A stretch of DNA of 64,000 bases from Massilia sp. HP4. Lineage in GTDB: Bacteria > Pseudomonadota > Gammaproteobacteria > Burkholderiales > Burkholderiaceae_D. Under the pieces are notes generated by a model. It was not told the origin of the DNA and searched no databases. It saw only the letters and a program-made list of their open reading frames with translations. Made by a program: the position numbers and the translations under genes. Of this stretch, positions 1 to 10,337 are shown one piece after another. The first letter of the stretch is position 1; each line of letters starts with the position of its first letter. The stretch spans positions 310,001 to 374,000 of the forward strand of contig NZ_STGG01000012.1 of NCBI RefSeq assembly GCF_005222695.1, read 5' to 3'.

Positions 1-2
1 TG

Positions 3-548
3 GTGATGGACTGGAATGTCCCCGATATGGACGGCGCCGAAGTGCTGCGCCGCGCCAAGGAAAAGTTGGCCTCCAACGCGCCAACCGTGTTCCTGGTCGG
101 GAACAACGCCGAGGACGACATCATCGCCGGCGTCACCGCCGGCGCCGACGACTACCTGGTCAAGCCGCTGCGCCGCGGCGAGCTGGTGGCGCGCGTCTCG
201 GCCCTGCTGCGCCGCGCCTACCCGTCGCAGAACAGCGCCGAGCAGCTGCAATTCGGTCCCTACACCTTCGAGACCCGCCCGGGCCGCCTGCTCAAGGACG
301 GTTCGGTGATCGACGTGACCCAGAAGGAATTCTCGCTGGCGCTGCTGTTCTTCAGGAATATCGGCCGCCCGCTGTCGCGCGCCTACATCCACGAATCCGT
401 GTGGGTCCGGGAGAACGACGTGCCATCGCGCACCATGGATACCCACGTTTCGCGCGTACGCAACAAGCTCCATCTTCGGCCAGAGAACGGTTTCCGCCTT
501 GTGCCGGTCTACAGCTATGGCTACCGGCTGGAAAAGCTCGGCGCCTAG
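3..548 (+). CDS. OmpR-family response regulator (5' end cut off by window)
   Basis: C-terminal part of a winged-helix response regulator; the gene begins before position 1, so the first codon here is not its true start. The receiver domain is entered just at the phospho-acceptor region (MDWNVPDMDG, the early Asp being the likely phosphorylation site) and carries the conserved Lys in YLVKPLRRGEL. A linker is followed by a Trans_reg_C DNA-binding domain from about residue 85 to the end, with the typical THVSRVRNKL recognition region and GYRL wing. It would bind DNA when phosphorylated by a sensor kinase that is not visible here. Its regulon cannot be told from this fragment. Confidence 0.9.
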   Translation: MMDWNVPDMDGAEVLRRAKEKLASNAPTVFLVGNNAEDDIIAGVTAGADDYLVKPLRRGELVARVSALLRRAYPSQNSAEQLQFGPYTFETRPGRLLKDGSVIDVTQKEFSLALLFFRNIGRPLSRAYIHESVWVRENDVPSRTMDTHVSRVRNKLHLRPENGFRLVPVYSYGYRLEKLGA

Positions 549-557
549 GCGGCCCGC

Positions 558-586
558 CTGAAACCCTGTCAGCAAGAGGGTATAAT
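558..586 (+). promoter_or_regulatory. Probable sigma-70 promoter of hemA
   Basis: A perfect TATAAT -10 box (581-586) follows a CTGAAA -35-like hexamer (558-563, four of six consensus bases) with a 17-base spacer. Transcription would start near 593, about 30 bases before the hemA ATG. Position and spacing fit; the -35 is only moderate. Confidence 0.5.
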
Positions 587-621
587 GGCGCCAGTCCATT
601 GACCCTCGCCTTCCCCCCGAA

Positions 622-1896
622 ATGCAACTGCTTGCCGTCGGCCTGAACCACACCACAGCACCGGTCTCGCTACGCGAGCAGCTGGCGCTCGCCCCCGACC
701 AGATCGGCACGGCGGTGCAGTCGGCGCGCGGCTGGTTCGCGCGCCAGGGATCGAATGGCGCTGAAGAAGCGGCGATCCTGTCGACCTGCAACCGCACCGA
801 GATGTATGCGGCCATCAAGCTGCCCGATCCTCTCGATGCTTCCGCCCAGTTCCTGGCGCACTACCATGCCCTGAACTACGCCGAGCTGCGCCCCCACCTG
901 TACCTGCTGCCGCAGGACGACGCCGTGCGCCACGCCTTCCGCGTCGCTTCCGGCCTCGATTCGATGGTGCTGGGCGAGCCGCAGATCCTGGGCCAGATGA
1001 AGGACGCGGTGCGCACCGCCGACGCCGCCGGCGGCCTGGGCACCTATCTGCACCAGATGTTCCAGCGCACCTTCGCGGTCGCGAAGGAAGTACGCACTAC
1101 CACCGAGATCGGCGCCCACAGCGTGTCGATGGCTGCCGCCGCGGTGCGCCTGGCGCACCGCATCTTCGACCGCATCGCCGACCAGCACGTGCTGTTCATC
1201 GGCGCCGGCGAGATGATCGAGCTGTGCGCGGCCCACTTCGCGGCCCAGAATCCGAAGTCGGTCACCATCGCCAACCGCACCATGGAGCGCGGCGAGGCGC
1301 TGGCCACGCGCTACAACGGCCGCGCGATCCGCCTGGCCGACCTGCCGGACAACCTGCAGGGGTTCGACATCGTGATCTCGTGCACCGCCTCGACCCTGCC
1401 GCTGATCGGCAAGGGCCTGGTCGAGCGCGCCGTCAAGGCGCGCCGCCACCGCCCGATGTTCATGGTCGACCTGGCGGTGCCGCGCGATATCGAACCCGAA
1501 GTCGCGCGCCTGGACGATGTGTTCCTGTACACGGTCGACGACCTGGCCCAGGTGGTGCAGACCGGCATGGAAAGCCGCCAGGCCGCCGTGCGCCAGGCCG
1601 AAGCCATCATCGAGACCCGGGTCCAGTCCTTCATGCACTGGGTCGGCGACCGCGCCGTGGTGCCGGTGATCCGCGACCTGCAACAGTCGGGCGAGCTGCT
1701 GCGCCAGGCCGAACTGGAGCGCGCGCGCAAGATGCTGGCGCGCGGCGACGACGCCGAAGCGGTGCTCGAAGCACTGTCGAAAGGCCTCACCGCCAAGTTC
1801 CTGCACGGCCCGCAGCAGGCCCTGCACCAGGCCGAGGGCGACGACCGCGCGCGCCTGGCCGACCTGCTGCCGCAGATGTTCCGCGGCCGCCGTTAG
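622..1896 (+). CDS. hemA: Glutamyl-tRNA reductase
   Basis: Reduces glutamyl-tRNA(Glu) to glutamate-1-semialdehyde with NADPH, the first committed step of C5-pathway tetrapyrrole synthesis; cytosolic. The 424-residue product is the usual length. The N-terminal catalytic domain has the STCNRTE motif with nucleophilic Cys56. The signature [15 protein letters not shown] spans about 111-125. An NADPH-binding Rossmann domain has GAGEM at 194-198, and a helical dimerisation domain closes the protein. The start follows the TATAAT promoter. It heads a rightward group with prfA, dsbB and prmC; hemA-prfA-prmC linkage is classic in proteobacteria. Confidence 0.98.
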   Translation: MQLLAVGLNHTTAPVSLREQLALAPDQIGTAVQSARGWFARQGSNGAEEAAILSTCNRTEMYAAIKLPDPLDASAQFLAHYHALNYAELRPHLYLLPQDDAVRHAFRVASGLDSMVLGEPQILGQMKDAVRTADAAGGLGTYLHQMFQRTFAVAKEVRTTTEIGAHSVSMAAAAVRLAHRIFDRIADQHVLFIGAGEMIELCAAHFAAQNPKSVTIANRTMERGEALATRYNGRAIRLADLPDNLQGFDIVISCTASTLPLIGKGLVERAVKARRHRPMFMVDLAVPRDIEPEVARLDDVFLYTVDDLAQVVQTGMESRQAAVRQAEAIIETRVQSFMHWVGDRAVVPVIRDLQQSGELLRQAELERARKMLARGDDAEAVLEALSKGLTAKFLHGPQQALHQAEGDDRARLADLLPQMFRGRR

Positions 1897-1996
1897 CGCC
1901 CCTGTCCTGTCGGCGGCCTTGCCCGCCCGCGTCGTCCCTGACGCATCCCGGCCGCCACGCGGCCATGCCGATTCCCGTTATTTTCCGAGACTGCCC

Positions 1997-3073
1997 ATGA
2001 AACCTTCCATGCTGTTCAAGCTGGACCAACTCGCCAACCGCCTCGTCGAGCTGGATGAACTGTTAATGAGCGAAGGCGCCACCGCGAACATGGACAGCTA
2101 CCGCAAGATGTCGCGCGAGCGCGCCGAGCTGGCGCCGCTGGTGGACGTGTATCGCCAGTACCAGGGCGCGCTCGGGGATACCGAAGCGGCGCAGGAGCTG
2201 CTGCAGGATCCGGAGATGAAGGACTTCGCCCAGGAAGAAATCGGGGCCGCGAAGGAGCGCATGGCGGGCCTCGAGCTGGAACTGCAGAAAATGCTGCTGC
2301 CGAAGGACGCCAACGACGAGCGCAATATTTTCCTGGAGATCCGCGCCGGCACCGGCGGCGACGAATCGGCCCTGTTCGCGGGCGACCTGCTGCGCATGTA
2401 CACACGCTTCGCCGAACGCAACCGCTGGCAGGTCGAGATGGTGTCCGAGTCGGCGTCCGACCTGGGCGGCTACCGCGAAGTCATCGTGCGCGTGGTCGGC
2501 AACGGCGCCTATTCGAAGCTGAAATTCGAATCGGGCGGCCACCGCGTACAGCGCGTGCCGGCCACCGAGACGCAGGGCCGCATCCACACCTCGGCCTGCA
2601 CGGTGGCGGTGATGCCCGAGGCCGACGAAGTCGAGGACGTCGACATCAACCCGGCCGACCTGCGCATCGACACCTACCGCGCCTCGGGCGCCGGTGGCCA
2701 GCACATCAATAAAACAGATTCCGCGGTGCGGATTACCCACCTGCCGACCGGCCTGGTGGTGGAATGCCAGGACGATCGCAGCCAGCACAAGAACAAGGCT
2801 TCGGCCATGAAAGTGCTGGCGGCGCGCCTGAAGGACGCCCAGTTGCGCGAGCAGCAGTCGAAGGAAGCGGCCACCCGCAAGAGCCTGATCGGCTCGGGCG
2901 ACCGCAGCGAACGCATCCGCACCTACAACTTCCCGCAGGGCCGCCTGACCGACCACCGCATCAACCTGACCTTGTACAAGCTCGACTTCATCATGGACGG
3001 CGACCTGAAGGAACTGACCGATGCGCTGGCCCAGGAACACCAGGCCGAGCTGCTGGCGGCGCTGGGCGACTAA
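1997..3073 (+). CDS. prfA: Peptide chain release factor 1
   Basis: Recognises UAA and UAG stop codons in the ribosomal A site and triggers peptide release. The 358-residue product has the codon-recognition tripeptide PAT at 188-190 (the RF1-type PxT, not the RF2 SPF) and the catalytic GGQ at 233-235 in [12 protein letters not shown]. The Gln of GGQ is the methylation target of PrmC, encoded downstream. The frame is open further upstream, but the ATG at 1997 gives the standard N-terminus ([12 protein letters not shown]) and lies 100 bases after hemA. Confidence 0.98.
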   Translation: MKPSMLFKLDQLANRLVELDELLMSEGATANMDSYRKMSRERAELAPLVDVYRQYQGALGDTEAAQELLQDPEMKDFAQEEIGAAKERMAGLELELQKMLLPKDANDERNIFLEIRAGTGGDESALFAGDLLRMYTRFAERNRWQVEMVSESASDLGGYREVIVRVVGNGAYSKLKFESGGHRVQRVPATETQGRIHTSACTVAVMPEADEVEDVDINPADLRIDTYRASGAGGQHINKTDSAVRITHLPTGLVVECQDDRSQHKNKASAMKVLAARLKDAQLREQQSKEAATRKSLIGSGDRSERIRTYNFPQGRLTDHRINLTLYKLDFIMDGDLKELTDALAQEHQAELLAALGD

Positions 3074-3197
3074 AAGCGATAAGCTGACTTAAGTCATTGT
3101 TAAGTTGCCAGATTGAAAATGCACGACGTCGGGCATGGCCGCTTCGTGCGAGAATAAGCTTGCTTCGCCCCCGGTACACGTTCTGAGAAAGCCACGC

Positions 3198-3680
3198 ATG
3201 CCCACCAACCGCCAGGTCCTGTTCGCCATTTCACTGATCTCCTTCGCGCTGATCGGCTTCGCCCTCTACCTGCAACACGCCATGGAGATGCGGCCCTGCC
3301 CGCTGTGCGTGATCCAGCGCTATCTGTTCCTGGCAGTCGGCGTGTGCGCCCTGGCCGGCGCCATCGGCGGCAAGATCCGCGCCGGCGCGATCCTGGCCCT
3401 GCTGGCGGCCATCGGTGGCCTGGTCACGGTCGGCAAGCACCTGTACGTGATCGCCAATCCCGGTTTCTCGTGCGGCATCGATCCGATGGAAACCATGCTC
3501 AACAAGATCCCGACGGCCGAATACCTGCCGTGGCTGTTCCGCGCCGACGGCCTGTGCGAAGGCGCGACCGACGCCATCCTCGGCCTGGCGATCCCGCAAT
3601 GGTCGGCGGTCTGGTTCGTGGTGCTGACCGTGCTGCTGGGCTGGGTGCTGCTGCGCACATCGCGCACCGGGCGCGCATGA
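3198..3680 (+). CDS. dsbB: Disulfide bond formation protein B
   Basis: Inner-membrane quinone reductase that re-oxidises periplasmic DsbA. The 160-residue product has four predicted membrane helices. It carries the two essential periplasmic cysteine pairs: CPLC at 34-37 in the first loop, and Cys92/Cys120 in the second. The ATG at 3198 is chosen because it begins directly before the first membrane segment; an upstream in-frame start at 3135 would add a non-hydrophobic leader. Its stop overlaps the prmC start (ATGA), so the two are probably translationally coupled. Confidence 0.94.
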   Translation: MPTNRQVLFAISLISFALIGFALYLQHAMEMRPCPLCVIQRYLFLAVGVCALAGAIGGKIRAGAILALLAAIGGLVTVGKHLYVIANPGFSCGIDPMETMLNKIPTAEYLPWLFRADGLCEGATDAILGLAIPQWSAVWFVVLTVLLGWVLLRTSRTGRA

Positions 3681-4504
3681 TCGAGGCCGGCGCCACCCTC
3701 GGGCAGGTGCGGCTGTCGCTGCCGCTCGATCCGCTCGAGAACCGCATCCTGCTGTGCCATGCGCTGCGCCTGCCGCGCGTGGCCCTGATCACGCAATCCG
3801 AACGCGTGCTGACGGTTGACGAAGCGGCGCATCTCGACACCCTGGTGCGGCGCCGCCTGGACGGCGAGCCGATCGCCTACATCGTCGGCGAACGCGAATT
3901 CTTCGGGCTGCCGTTCAAGGTGAGCCCGGCGGTGCTGATCCCGCGCCCCGACACCGAACTGATCGTGGAACTCGCGCTCGAGCGCCTGGCCACTGGCCAG
4001 CGCGTACTCGACATGGGCACCGGCAGCGGCGCCATCGCCGTTTCCATCGCCTATACGCGGCCGGATGCCGAGGTCACGGCGCTCGACGTCAGCGAAGAGG
4101 CCCTCGAGATCGCGCGCGCCAATGCCGCCGCCAACGGCGCGCGCGTGCGCTGCCTGCGTAGCGACTGGTACGCGGTATTGAACGGGGAGCGCTTCCACCT
4201 GATCGTCTCGAATCCGCCGTACATCGTGGCGGGCGACCGCCACCTGGGCGAGGGCGACCTGCGCTTCGAGCCGGTGGACGCCCTGACCGACCATGCCGAC
4301 GGCCTGTCCGACCTGCGCACCATCGTCGACGGCGCCGCGCCGCACCTGGAACACGGCGGCTGGCTGCTGCTCGAGCATGGATACGACCAGGCCGAGGCGG
4401 TACGCGCCATGCTGAAGGCGCGCGGTTTCAACGAGGTGCAGAGCTGGCGCGACCTGGCCGGCATCGAACGCGTGAGCGGAGGTCGTCGCGCGATGGCTTC
4501 CTAA
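3677..4504 (+). CDS. prmC: Release factor glutamine methyltransferase
   Basis: Transfers a methyl group from SAM to the Gln of the GGQ motif of RF1 and RF2. The 275-residue product has an N-terminal helical domain, the SAM-binding motif LDMGTGSGAI around 111-120, and the catalytic NPPY at 179-182, which identifies N5-glutamine methyltransferases. The ATG overlaps the dsbB stop by four bases. Its substrate gene prfA lies two genes upstream. Confidence 0.97.
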   Translation: MIEAGATLGQVRLSLPLDPLENRILLCHALRLPRVALITQSERVLTVDEAAHLDTLVRRRLDGEPIAYIVGEREFFGLPFKVSPAVLIPRPDTELIVELALERLATGQRVLDMGTGSGAIAVSIAYTRPDAEVTALDVSEEALEIARANAAANGARVRCLRSDWYAVLNGERFHLIVSNPPYIVAGDRHLGEGDLRFEPVDALTDHADGLSDLRTIVDGAAPHLEHGGWLLLEHGYDQAEAVRAMLKARGFNEVQSWRDLAGIERVSGGRRAMAS

Positions 4505-4561
4505 GGCGCGCGCTTCCTGGATGGGCTTGTTAAAATGACCAGTCTAGATTCCGGAGCCTGC

Positions 4562-6592
4562 ATGCGCATCCTGTTCGCCTCATTCATGCTGCTCGCGCCG
4601 CTGGCCTGCGGCGCCGGCGCGCCTATGGTCAGCACGACGCCTGCCACCACCGTGCAGGCGGCCGAGACGCCGTCCGCACAGGCCGCGCAGCTGTATGAAC
4701 GCGACTGGCAGTGGCAGTTGCGCCATGCTCCCGAAAAAGCCACCGCCCTGGGCGTGCATCGCTACAACGCCTGGCTCGCCGATACCACGCTGGCCGGCCG
4801 CGCGGCCGCGCTCGCGCATGAACGCGCGATGCTGGCGGCGGCCCAGGCCATCGACCGCACGCAGCTGGCCGGCGAAGAGCAGGTGTCCTACGACCTGTTC
4901 GTGGCCGACAAGGAGCGCCTGGTCGCGGCCGGCGCCTCGAGGCCCTTCGATCCGCTGCCGATCACCGCCTACGACGGCTTGCAGGTGCGGCTGCCGCGCC
5001 TGGTCGCGCAGATGCCGTTCACGAACGACGCCGACTACCTGGCCTACCTGGCGCGCCTGCAGGCGCTGCCAGCCCACGTCGACGGCCTGCTCGAGCAGCT
5101 GCGCGCCGGCAGGCAAGCCGGCTGGACGATCCCGAAAGCCGCCATCGCGCCGGTGCCGGACGCCTTGCGCGCACTGCGCGAAAAGCTCGTCGACGGCCCG
5201 CTCGGCGCACCCTTCCAGCGCATCCCGGCGACCATCGCGCCCGAGGTGCGCGAGCAGTTGCGCGCGGCCGGCAAGGCGGCATTGAGCGGCCAGGTGGCGC
5301 CGGGCCTGCGCAGGCTCGAGGACTTCCTGCGCCAGGAATACGTGCCGAGTGCACGCGACAGCATCGGCGCCGCGGCGCTGCCGGGCGGCCTCGAATGGTA
5401 TGCCCAGCTGGTCAAGGACAGCACCACCACCGCCATGACGCCGGCCCAGGTGCATGCGCTCGGCCTGCAAGAGGTAGCGCGCCTGCGCGCCGAGATCGAA
5501 GGCCTGATCCCGCGCACCGGCTTTCGTGGCGGCTTCCCCGAATTCATCGCCTTCGCGCGCAGCGACCGGCGCCTGTTCTTCACCGACGCGGCGGCCCTGC
5601 TCGACCGCTACCGGCGCACGCTGGCGCTGGCCCAGGCCAGGGTCGGCCGCGTGGCCACGCTGGTCCCGGCGGCCGGCATCGTCGTCAAGCCGATGGGCGA
5701 CAGTGCCGGCGGCGGCCAGCCGGCCGCCTATTACGAAGCCGGCAGCGCACAGCGCACCGCCGCGCTGGTGGTCGACACCGCGCGCCTGGATGCGCGCCCG
5801 ATCTGGCAGGTCGACACCATCGCCCTGCACGAGGCGGTGCCGGGCCACCACCTGCAGGCCGCAGGCGCCCAGGAGCTCGACCTGCCAGCATTCAGGCGCC
5901 ACGGCTGGTACGACGCCTTCGGCGAAGGCTGGGCCACCTATGCCGAGAGCCTGGGCCCCGAACTCGGCCTGTTCCAGGATCCGTTCTCGCTGTTCGGCCA
6001 CCTGAACGAAGAGATGTTCCGCGCCGCGCGCCTGGTGGTCGACACCGGCATCCACGCGCACGGCTGGTCGCGCCAGCAGGCGATCGATTACCTGAACACG
6101 CACACCGCGAATCCGCCGCGCGACAACGAGGCCGAGGTCGACCGCTATATCGCGCGCCCGGCGCAGGCGCTGGGCTACCAGGTCGGCCAGCTGAGCATCC
6201 TGGCGCTGCGCACCCAGGCGCGCGCCGCGCTGGGCAAGCAGTTCGACCTGCGCCGCTTCCACGACGCCGTGCTGGGCGGCGGCGCGCTGCCGCTGTCCGA
6301 GCTGGGAAGCCGGATCGGGCGCTGGATCGCGGCCGAGAAGGATCCGGCGACGCGCGCCGCCGCCGCGCAAGCCGACGCCGGGGCCGACACCGGCATCGAC
6401 GCGGCCTTCAACGCCGACTTCGAATCGCGGCCGATGCCGGGCTGGGAGCCGGCCTTCGATTTCGATTTCTTGCTCGACGGCGAGCTGCCGCCGGGCTACG
6501 ACCCGGGCCCGTCGCCCGATTTCGAACCACCCGCCCTGCCGGCGCCGCCGCCGGTGCGCAAATCCGTCCGGGCGCCGGCCTGGGTTGAATGA
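4562..6592 (+). CDS. DUF885 family protein, putative secreted metallopeptidase-like
   Basis: A 676-residue protein starting with a hydrophobic signal-like segment (MRILFASFMLLAPLACG), so probably exported; the Cys is near a lipobox-like context but the -3 residue is Pro, so lipidation is doubtful. The body matches the DUF885 family, with the diagnostic HEAVPGHHLQ (about residues 423-432), a zinc-peptidase-like HExxxGHH motif. Substrate is unknown. The C-terminus (about 615-676) is rich in Pro, Asp, Glu and Phe and looks disordered, beyond the usual family domain. The ATG at 4562 is preferred over one nine codons upstream because it starts the signal segment. Confidence 0.88.
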   Translation: MRILFASFMLLAPLACGAGAPMVSTTPATTVQAAETPSAQAAQLYERDWQWQLRHAPEKATALGVHRYNAWLADTTLAGRAAALAHERAMLAAAQAIDRTQLAGEEQVSYDLFVADKERLVAAGASRPFDPLPITAYDGLQVRLPRLVAQMPFTNDADYLAYLARLQALPAHVDGLLEQLRAGRQAGWTIPKAAIAPVPDALRALREKLVDGPLGAPFQRIPATIAPEVREQLRAAGKAALSGQVAPGLRRLEDFLRQEYVPSARDSIGAAALPGGLEWYAQLVKDSTTTAMTPAQVHALGLQEVARLRAEIEGLIPRTGFRGGFPEFIAFARSDRRLFFTDAAALLDRYRRTLALAQARVGRVATLVPAAGIVVKPMGDSAGGGQPAAYYEAGSAQRTAALVVDTARLDARPIWQVDTIALHEAVPGHHLQAAGAQELDLPAFRRHGWYDAFGEGWATYAESLGPELGLFQDPFSLFGHLNEEMFRAARLVVDTGIHAHGWSRQQAIDYLNTHTANPPRDNEAEVDRYIARPAQALGYQVGQLSILALRTQARAALGKQFDLRRFHDAVLGGGALPLSELGSRIGRWIAAEKDPATRAAAAQADAGADTGIDAAFNADFESRPMPGWEPAFDFDFLLDGELPPGYDPGPSPDFEPPALPAPPPVRKSVRAPAWVE

Positions 6593-6669
6593 GGGGCGCC
6601 CGAACGCGCCGTCCGTTTTTCGGTTAATCTCTGCTCCAATCGAAATAGCAGTATAAGAAAGGAAACACC

Positions 6670-8265
6670 GTGTCGAACCAATTCAACCGCCGCCTGGCCA
6701 TGCTCGACGACGACGAACACCGCGCCCTGCTGGGCCAGGGCCTGCGCGGCATCGAACGCGAAACCCTGCGCGTCGACGCAGCGGGACAACTGGCGCGCAC
6801 GCCGCACTCCCCGGCACTCGGTTCGGCCCTGACGCACCCGCACATCACCACCGACTACGCCGAGGCGCTGCTCGAATTCATCACCCCGGCCGAACACGAT
6901 ATCGCGCTGGCGCTGCACCGCCTCGATGCGATCCACCGCTATGCCTATGCCAAGCTGGGCGACGAGATGTTGTGGGGCGTGTCGATGCCGGGCGAACTGC
7001 CGCCCGAAGAAGAGATCGAGATCGCCTGGTATGGCGCCTCGAATATCGGCATGCTCAAGCACGTGTACCGGCGCGGCCTGGCCCTGCGCTATGGCAAGGC
7101 GATGCAATGCATCGCCGGCATCCACTACAATTATTCGCTGCCGGAACGGCTGTGGCAGCTGTTCGCGCAAGACGAAGGGGTCACCGAGGAACGCCGCCAC
7201 GCGCTGCGCGACTTCCAGTCCGAGAGCTATATCGCGATGATCCGCAACTTCCGCCGCTATTCCTGGCTGCTGATGTACCTGTTCGGCGCGACCCCGGCCC
7301 TGACTACCGGCTTCCTGCGCGGCCGCGAACACAATCTCGAGACACTGTCCGACGACACCTTGTACCTGCCGTACGCGACCAGCCTGCGCATGAGCGACCT
7401 GGGCTACCAGAACGATGCCCAGTCGGGCCTGCGTCCGCACGAGAACAGCCTGGAAAGCTATGTCACGAGCCTGATGGATGCAGTCAACCGTCCCTACGAA
7501 CCCTATGCGAAACTGGGCACGCAGAAGGACGGCGAATGGATCCAGCTGTCGACCAATGTGCTGCAGATCGAGAACGAGTACTACTCGACCATCCGTCCCA
7601 AGCGCGTGATCCGCACCGGCGAGCGTCCCGTGCAGGCCCTGTGCAACCGCGGCGTGCAGTACATCGAGGTGCGCTGCCTCGACGTCGATCCGTTCGAGCC
7701 GGTCGGCATCGCCCTCGACACCGGCCGCTTCCTCGATGCCTTCCTGCTGTTCTGCGCACTCGAAGAAAGCCCGCTCATCAGCGCCCACGACAGCCAGCTG
7801 CACGCCCGCAACTTCGCGCGCACCGTCAAGGAAGGGCGCCGCCCCGAGCTGACCCTGACCCGCGACGGCCTCGAGGTGCCGCTCACCGAATGGGCGCTGG
7901 AACTGATCGAGCGCATCCGCCCGGTGGCGCAGCTGCTGGACGACCAGCACAACGAAGGCGACGTGCACCAGGCTTCGCTCGGCAAGCAGAAGGCGAAGGT
8001 CGAGGATCCTGCACTCACCCCGTCGGCGCGGGTGCTGGAAGAAGTGCGCGCGCTCGGCTCGGCCGCGGCCTTCGGCCTGCAGCAGAGCCGCCTGCACGCG
8101 GCCACGTTCCGCGACAGCCCGTTGATGCCGGCCGAAGAGGCGCTGTTCGACGAGATGGCGGCCAGCTCGCACGCCGAGCAGGCGAATATCGAAGCGACCG
8201 ATACCGGCAGCTTCGACGCCTTTGTTGCGGCCTACAACAGCAGTAAGCTATGCTCCAACAACTAA
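6670..8265 (+). CDS. gshA: Glutamate-cysteine ligase
   Basis: ATP-dependent joining of glutamate and cysteine, the first and rate-limiting step of glutathione synthesis. The 531-residue product resembles the proteobacterial GshA class (E. coli about 518 residues). It has the N-terminal GIERETLRV signature and a [13 protein letters not shown] segment typical of the ATP/glutamate site. The start is GTG at 6670, preceded by a purine-rich AAGAAAGGAAA ribosome site. No gshB is seen in the window; a glutathione peroxidase-like gene lies at 37373. Confidence 0.96.
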   Translation: MSNQFNRRLAMLDDDEHRALLGQGLRGIERETLRVDAAGQLARTPHSPALGSALTHPHITTDYAEALLEFITPAEHDIALALHRLDAIHRYAYAKLGDEMLWGVSMPGELPPEEEIEIAWYGASNIGMLKHVYRRGLALRYGKAMQCIAGIHYNYSLPERLWQLFAQDEGVTEERRHALRDFQSESYIAMIRNFRRYSWLLMYLFGATPALTTGFLRGREHNLETLSDDTLYLPYATSLRMSDLGYQNDAQSGLRPHENSLESYVTSLMDAVNRPYEPYAKLGTQKDGEWIQLSTNVLQIENEYYSTIRPKRVIRTGERPVQALCNRGVQYIEVRCLDVDPFEPVGIALDTGRFLDAFLLFCALEESPLISAHDSQLHARNFARTVKEGRRPELTLTRDGLEVPLTEWALELIERIRPVAQLLDDQHNEGDVHQASLGKQKAKVEDPALTPSARVLEEVRALGSAAAFGLQQSRLHAATFRDSPLMPAEEALFDEMAASSHAEQANIEATDTGSFDAFVAAYNSSKLCSNN

Positions 8266-8315
8266 GATAGCCGCCAGTCGCGGTGCCCGATCGATTCCGC
8301 AGCCGCGAGGACCAT

Positions 8316-9362
8316 TTGCTCACGTTTTACAACGAACACCATGCCCAGCATGACGGCCGCGTCGAGATCCATCGCGGCGAGCTGGTGCCGTGTTCCGAAA
8401 AACCCGAGCGCGCCGCCATCGTGCTGAAAGAATGCGAGCGGCGCGGCCTGGGCGCGATCGTCACGCCGCACGGCGTGCCCCTCATGACGCTCGAGCGGGT
8501 GCACAGCCCGCGCTACCTGCACTTCCTGCGCACGGCCTGGAGCGAGTGGATCGGTCTCGACGCGCGCAATGCCGGCAAGGATGCCTTCCCGGCGGTATGG
8601 CCGGTACGCACCCTGCGCGACGACGTCGAGCCCGAGAACTTCTGCGCCCGCCTCGGCCTGTATTCGATGGACGCCGGCACCCCGCTGACGGGCGGCACCT
8701 GGATCGCGGCCAAGACCGGCGCCGACTGCGCGGTCAACGCGGCCCACGCCCTGCAGCGCGGCGAGCGCGGCACCTTTGCGCTCACCCGTCCGCCGGGCCA
8801 CCATGCGGGCGCGGATTTCTTTGGCGGTTCCTGCTTCCTGAACAATGCCGCGCTGGCGGCCCAGCACCTGCTGGACGACGGCCTGGAACGGGTCGCCATA
8901 CTCGACATCGACTACCACCACGGCAACGGCACCCAAAGCATTTTTTATCACCGCAGCGACGTGCTGTTCGTCTCGATCCACGCCGACCCGCGCCTGGAGT
9001 ATCCGTTCTATCTCGGCCATGCCGACGAGACCGGGAGCGGCGCCGGCGTCGGCCACACCATGAACATCCCGCTGGCGCCCGGTTGCGGCAGCGGCGCCTG
9101 GTTTGCGGCGCTGGAAACGGCCTGCCTCAAGATCGCGATGGCGCGGCCGCAGGCGCTGGTGGTGTCGCTCGGCGTCGATACGGTCGCGCAAGGGCGCGAT
9201 CCGCGCTTCGGCCTGCAGGGCGGCGACTTCCTGCGCATCGGCGAACGCATCGCCCACCTGGGGCTGCCGACGGCCTTCATGTTCGAGGGCGGCAATCCAG
9301 GTCCCGAACTCGGCATCCATACCGTCAACGTGCTGGAAGGTTTCGAGACCGCCGCAGAATGA
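8316..9362 (+). CDS. Histone deacetylase family protein
   Basis: Zinc-dependent deacetylase of the arginase/deacetylase fold (class II HDAC-like; bacterial members act on acetylated lysines, polyamines or similar). Visible motifs are RPPGHHAG, GGSCFLNNAALAA and DIDYHHGNGTQ (about 196-206) with metal-binding Asp and His residues, and a late FEGGNPG loop. A TTG start at 8316 gives the family-like N-terminus MLTFYNEHH, about 348 residues, with GAGG just upstream; a GTG at 8283 is an alternative adding 11 residues. Substrate not predictable. It precedes an ElaA-like acetyltransferase by 37 bases. Confidence 0.88.
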   Translation: MLTFYNEHHAQHDGRVEIHRGELVPCSEKPERAAIVLKECERRGLGAIVTPHGVPLMTLERVHSPRYLHFLRTAWSEWIGLDARNAGKDAFPAVWPVRTLRDDVEPENFCARLGLYSMDAGTPLTGGTWIAAKTGADCAVNAAHALQRGERGTFALTRPPGHHAGADFFGGSCFLNNAALAAQHLLDDGLERVAILDIDYHHGNGTQSIFYHRSDVLFVSIHADPRLEYPFYLGHADETGSGAGVGHTMNIPLAPGCGSGAWFAALETACLKIAMARPQALVVSLGVDTVAQGRDPRFGLQGGDFLRIGERIAHLGLPTAFMFEGGNPGPELGIHTVNVLEGFETAAE

Positions 9363-9399
9363 TATTCGCTTCACATTCAACCACCACCGCTTCGCATCC

Positions 9400-9867
9400 A
9401 TGACCACCCCTAGCCTGATCGACTGGCAATTCTCGCGTTTCGCCGACTTGTCTCCGTTCGACCTGTACGAAGTGCTGGCCCAGCGCCAGAACGTCTTCAT
9501 CCTCGAGCAGACCTGCCTGTATCCCGACATCGACGGCCACGACCTCGATGCCCATCACCTGCTGGGCTGGCGCACCGTGGACGGCAAGCGCAGCCTGGCC
9601 GCCTACCTGCGCGTACTGGCGCCGGGCGCCAAGTACGACGAGATGTCGATCGGCCGCGTGATCACCACCCCGGCCGCGCGCGGCACCGGCGCCGGCCGCG
9701 CCCTGATCGACGAAGGCATCCGCCAGGCCGAGGCACTGCATCCGGGCCACCGCATCCGCATCGGCGCCCAGCAATACCTGGAACGCTTCTACGGCAGCTT
9801 CGGCTTCCAGACCGTCTCGGAACCCTACGACGAAGATGGCATCATGCACATCGATATGCTGCGCTGA
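9400..9867 (+). CDS. ElaA-like GNAT acetyltransferase
   Basis: A 155-residue protein of the GNAT superfamily. The acetyl-CoA binding region reads IGRVITTPAARGTGAGRALIDEG, and the C-terminus has LERFYGSFGF followed by an EPYDEDGIMHIDM ending typical of the ElaA subfamily. The acceptor substrate is not known for the family. The ATG at 9400 is 37 bases after the deacetylase-family gene, so the two may be co-transcribed; pairing a deacetylase-fold enzyme with an acetyltransferase is suggestive but unproven. Confidence 0.88.
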   Translation: MTTPSLIDWQFSRFADLSPFDLYEVLAQRQNVFILEQTCLYPDIDGHDLDAHHLLGWRTVDGKRSLAAYLRVLAPGAKYDEMSIGRVITTPAARGTGAGRALIDEGIRQAEALHPGHRIRIGAQQYLERFYGSFGFQTVSEPYDEDGIMHIDMLR

Positions 9868-9876
9868 TCGCGTGGA

Positions 9877-10230
9877 TCAGTGGCAGTTGCGCGGCCGGCG
9901 GCCGGCCTCGCGGTCCTTCTTCGCCTCGCGGTCGCACTCGAGCTTGCGCACCATCTCGAGGCTGTCCTTGCTGTTCTGGGTCGCGATGCGCTGGCGCTCG
10001 AGCGCATTGAGCTTTTCGCTATCGCGCCGGCTTTGCTGCTTGAGCATGCAATCGGTGTAGTCGCGCGAACCCTGGCCGGCGCCGAAGGTGGCGCAGGTAT
10101 TGTTATCCTCGGAGAGGTTCGCGTAGCGCCGTTGTTCCGACGACTCGCATGCGGCAAGTCCCGCGCCCAGCGCAGCGACGAGAGCCAGCGTCGATAGCGG
10201 GCGGCCCGCGTTGAGGTAAGTTCGGTTCAT
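9877..10230 (-). CDS. Small lipoprotein, function unknown
   Basis: A 117-residue protein with a type II signal peptide: Arg near the start, a hydrophobic stretch and the lipobox LAAC before an ESSEQRR sequence. The mature part is charged and predicted helical (RRDSEKLNALERQR and similar), with cysteines at the centre and near the end. No recognised domain. It is convergent with the acetyltransferase gene, nine bases away, and lies downstream of a two-component system on the same strand. Confidence 0.7.
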   Translation of the reverse strand: MNRTYLNAGRPLSTLALVAALGAGLAACESSEQRRYANLSEDNNTCATFGAGQGSRDYTDCMLKQQSRRDSEKLNALERQRIATQNSKDSLEMVRKLECDREAKKDREAGRRPRNCH

Positions 10231-10337
10231 TCTGTAGTTCTCCTGTCTGGATAGCCCGGCGCACGACCATCGTGGCCGCCAGGCGTGGCGTCGCCACACA
10301 AGACAGTAGAACAGCCCGGGATTGCAGGATCATGGGC

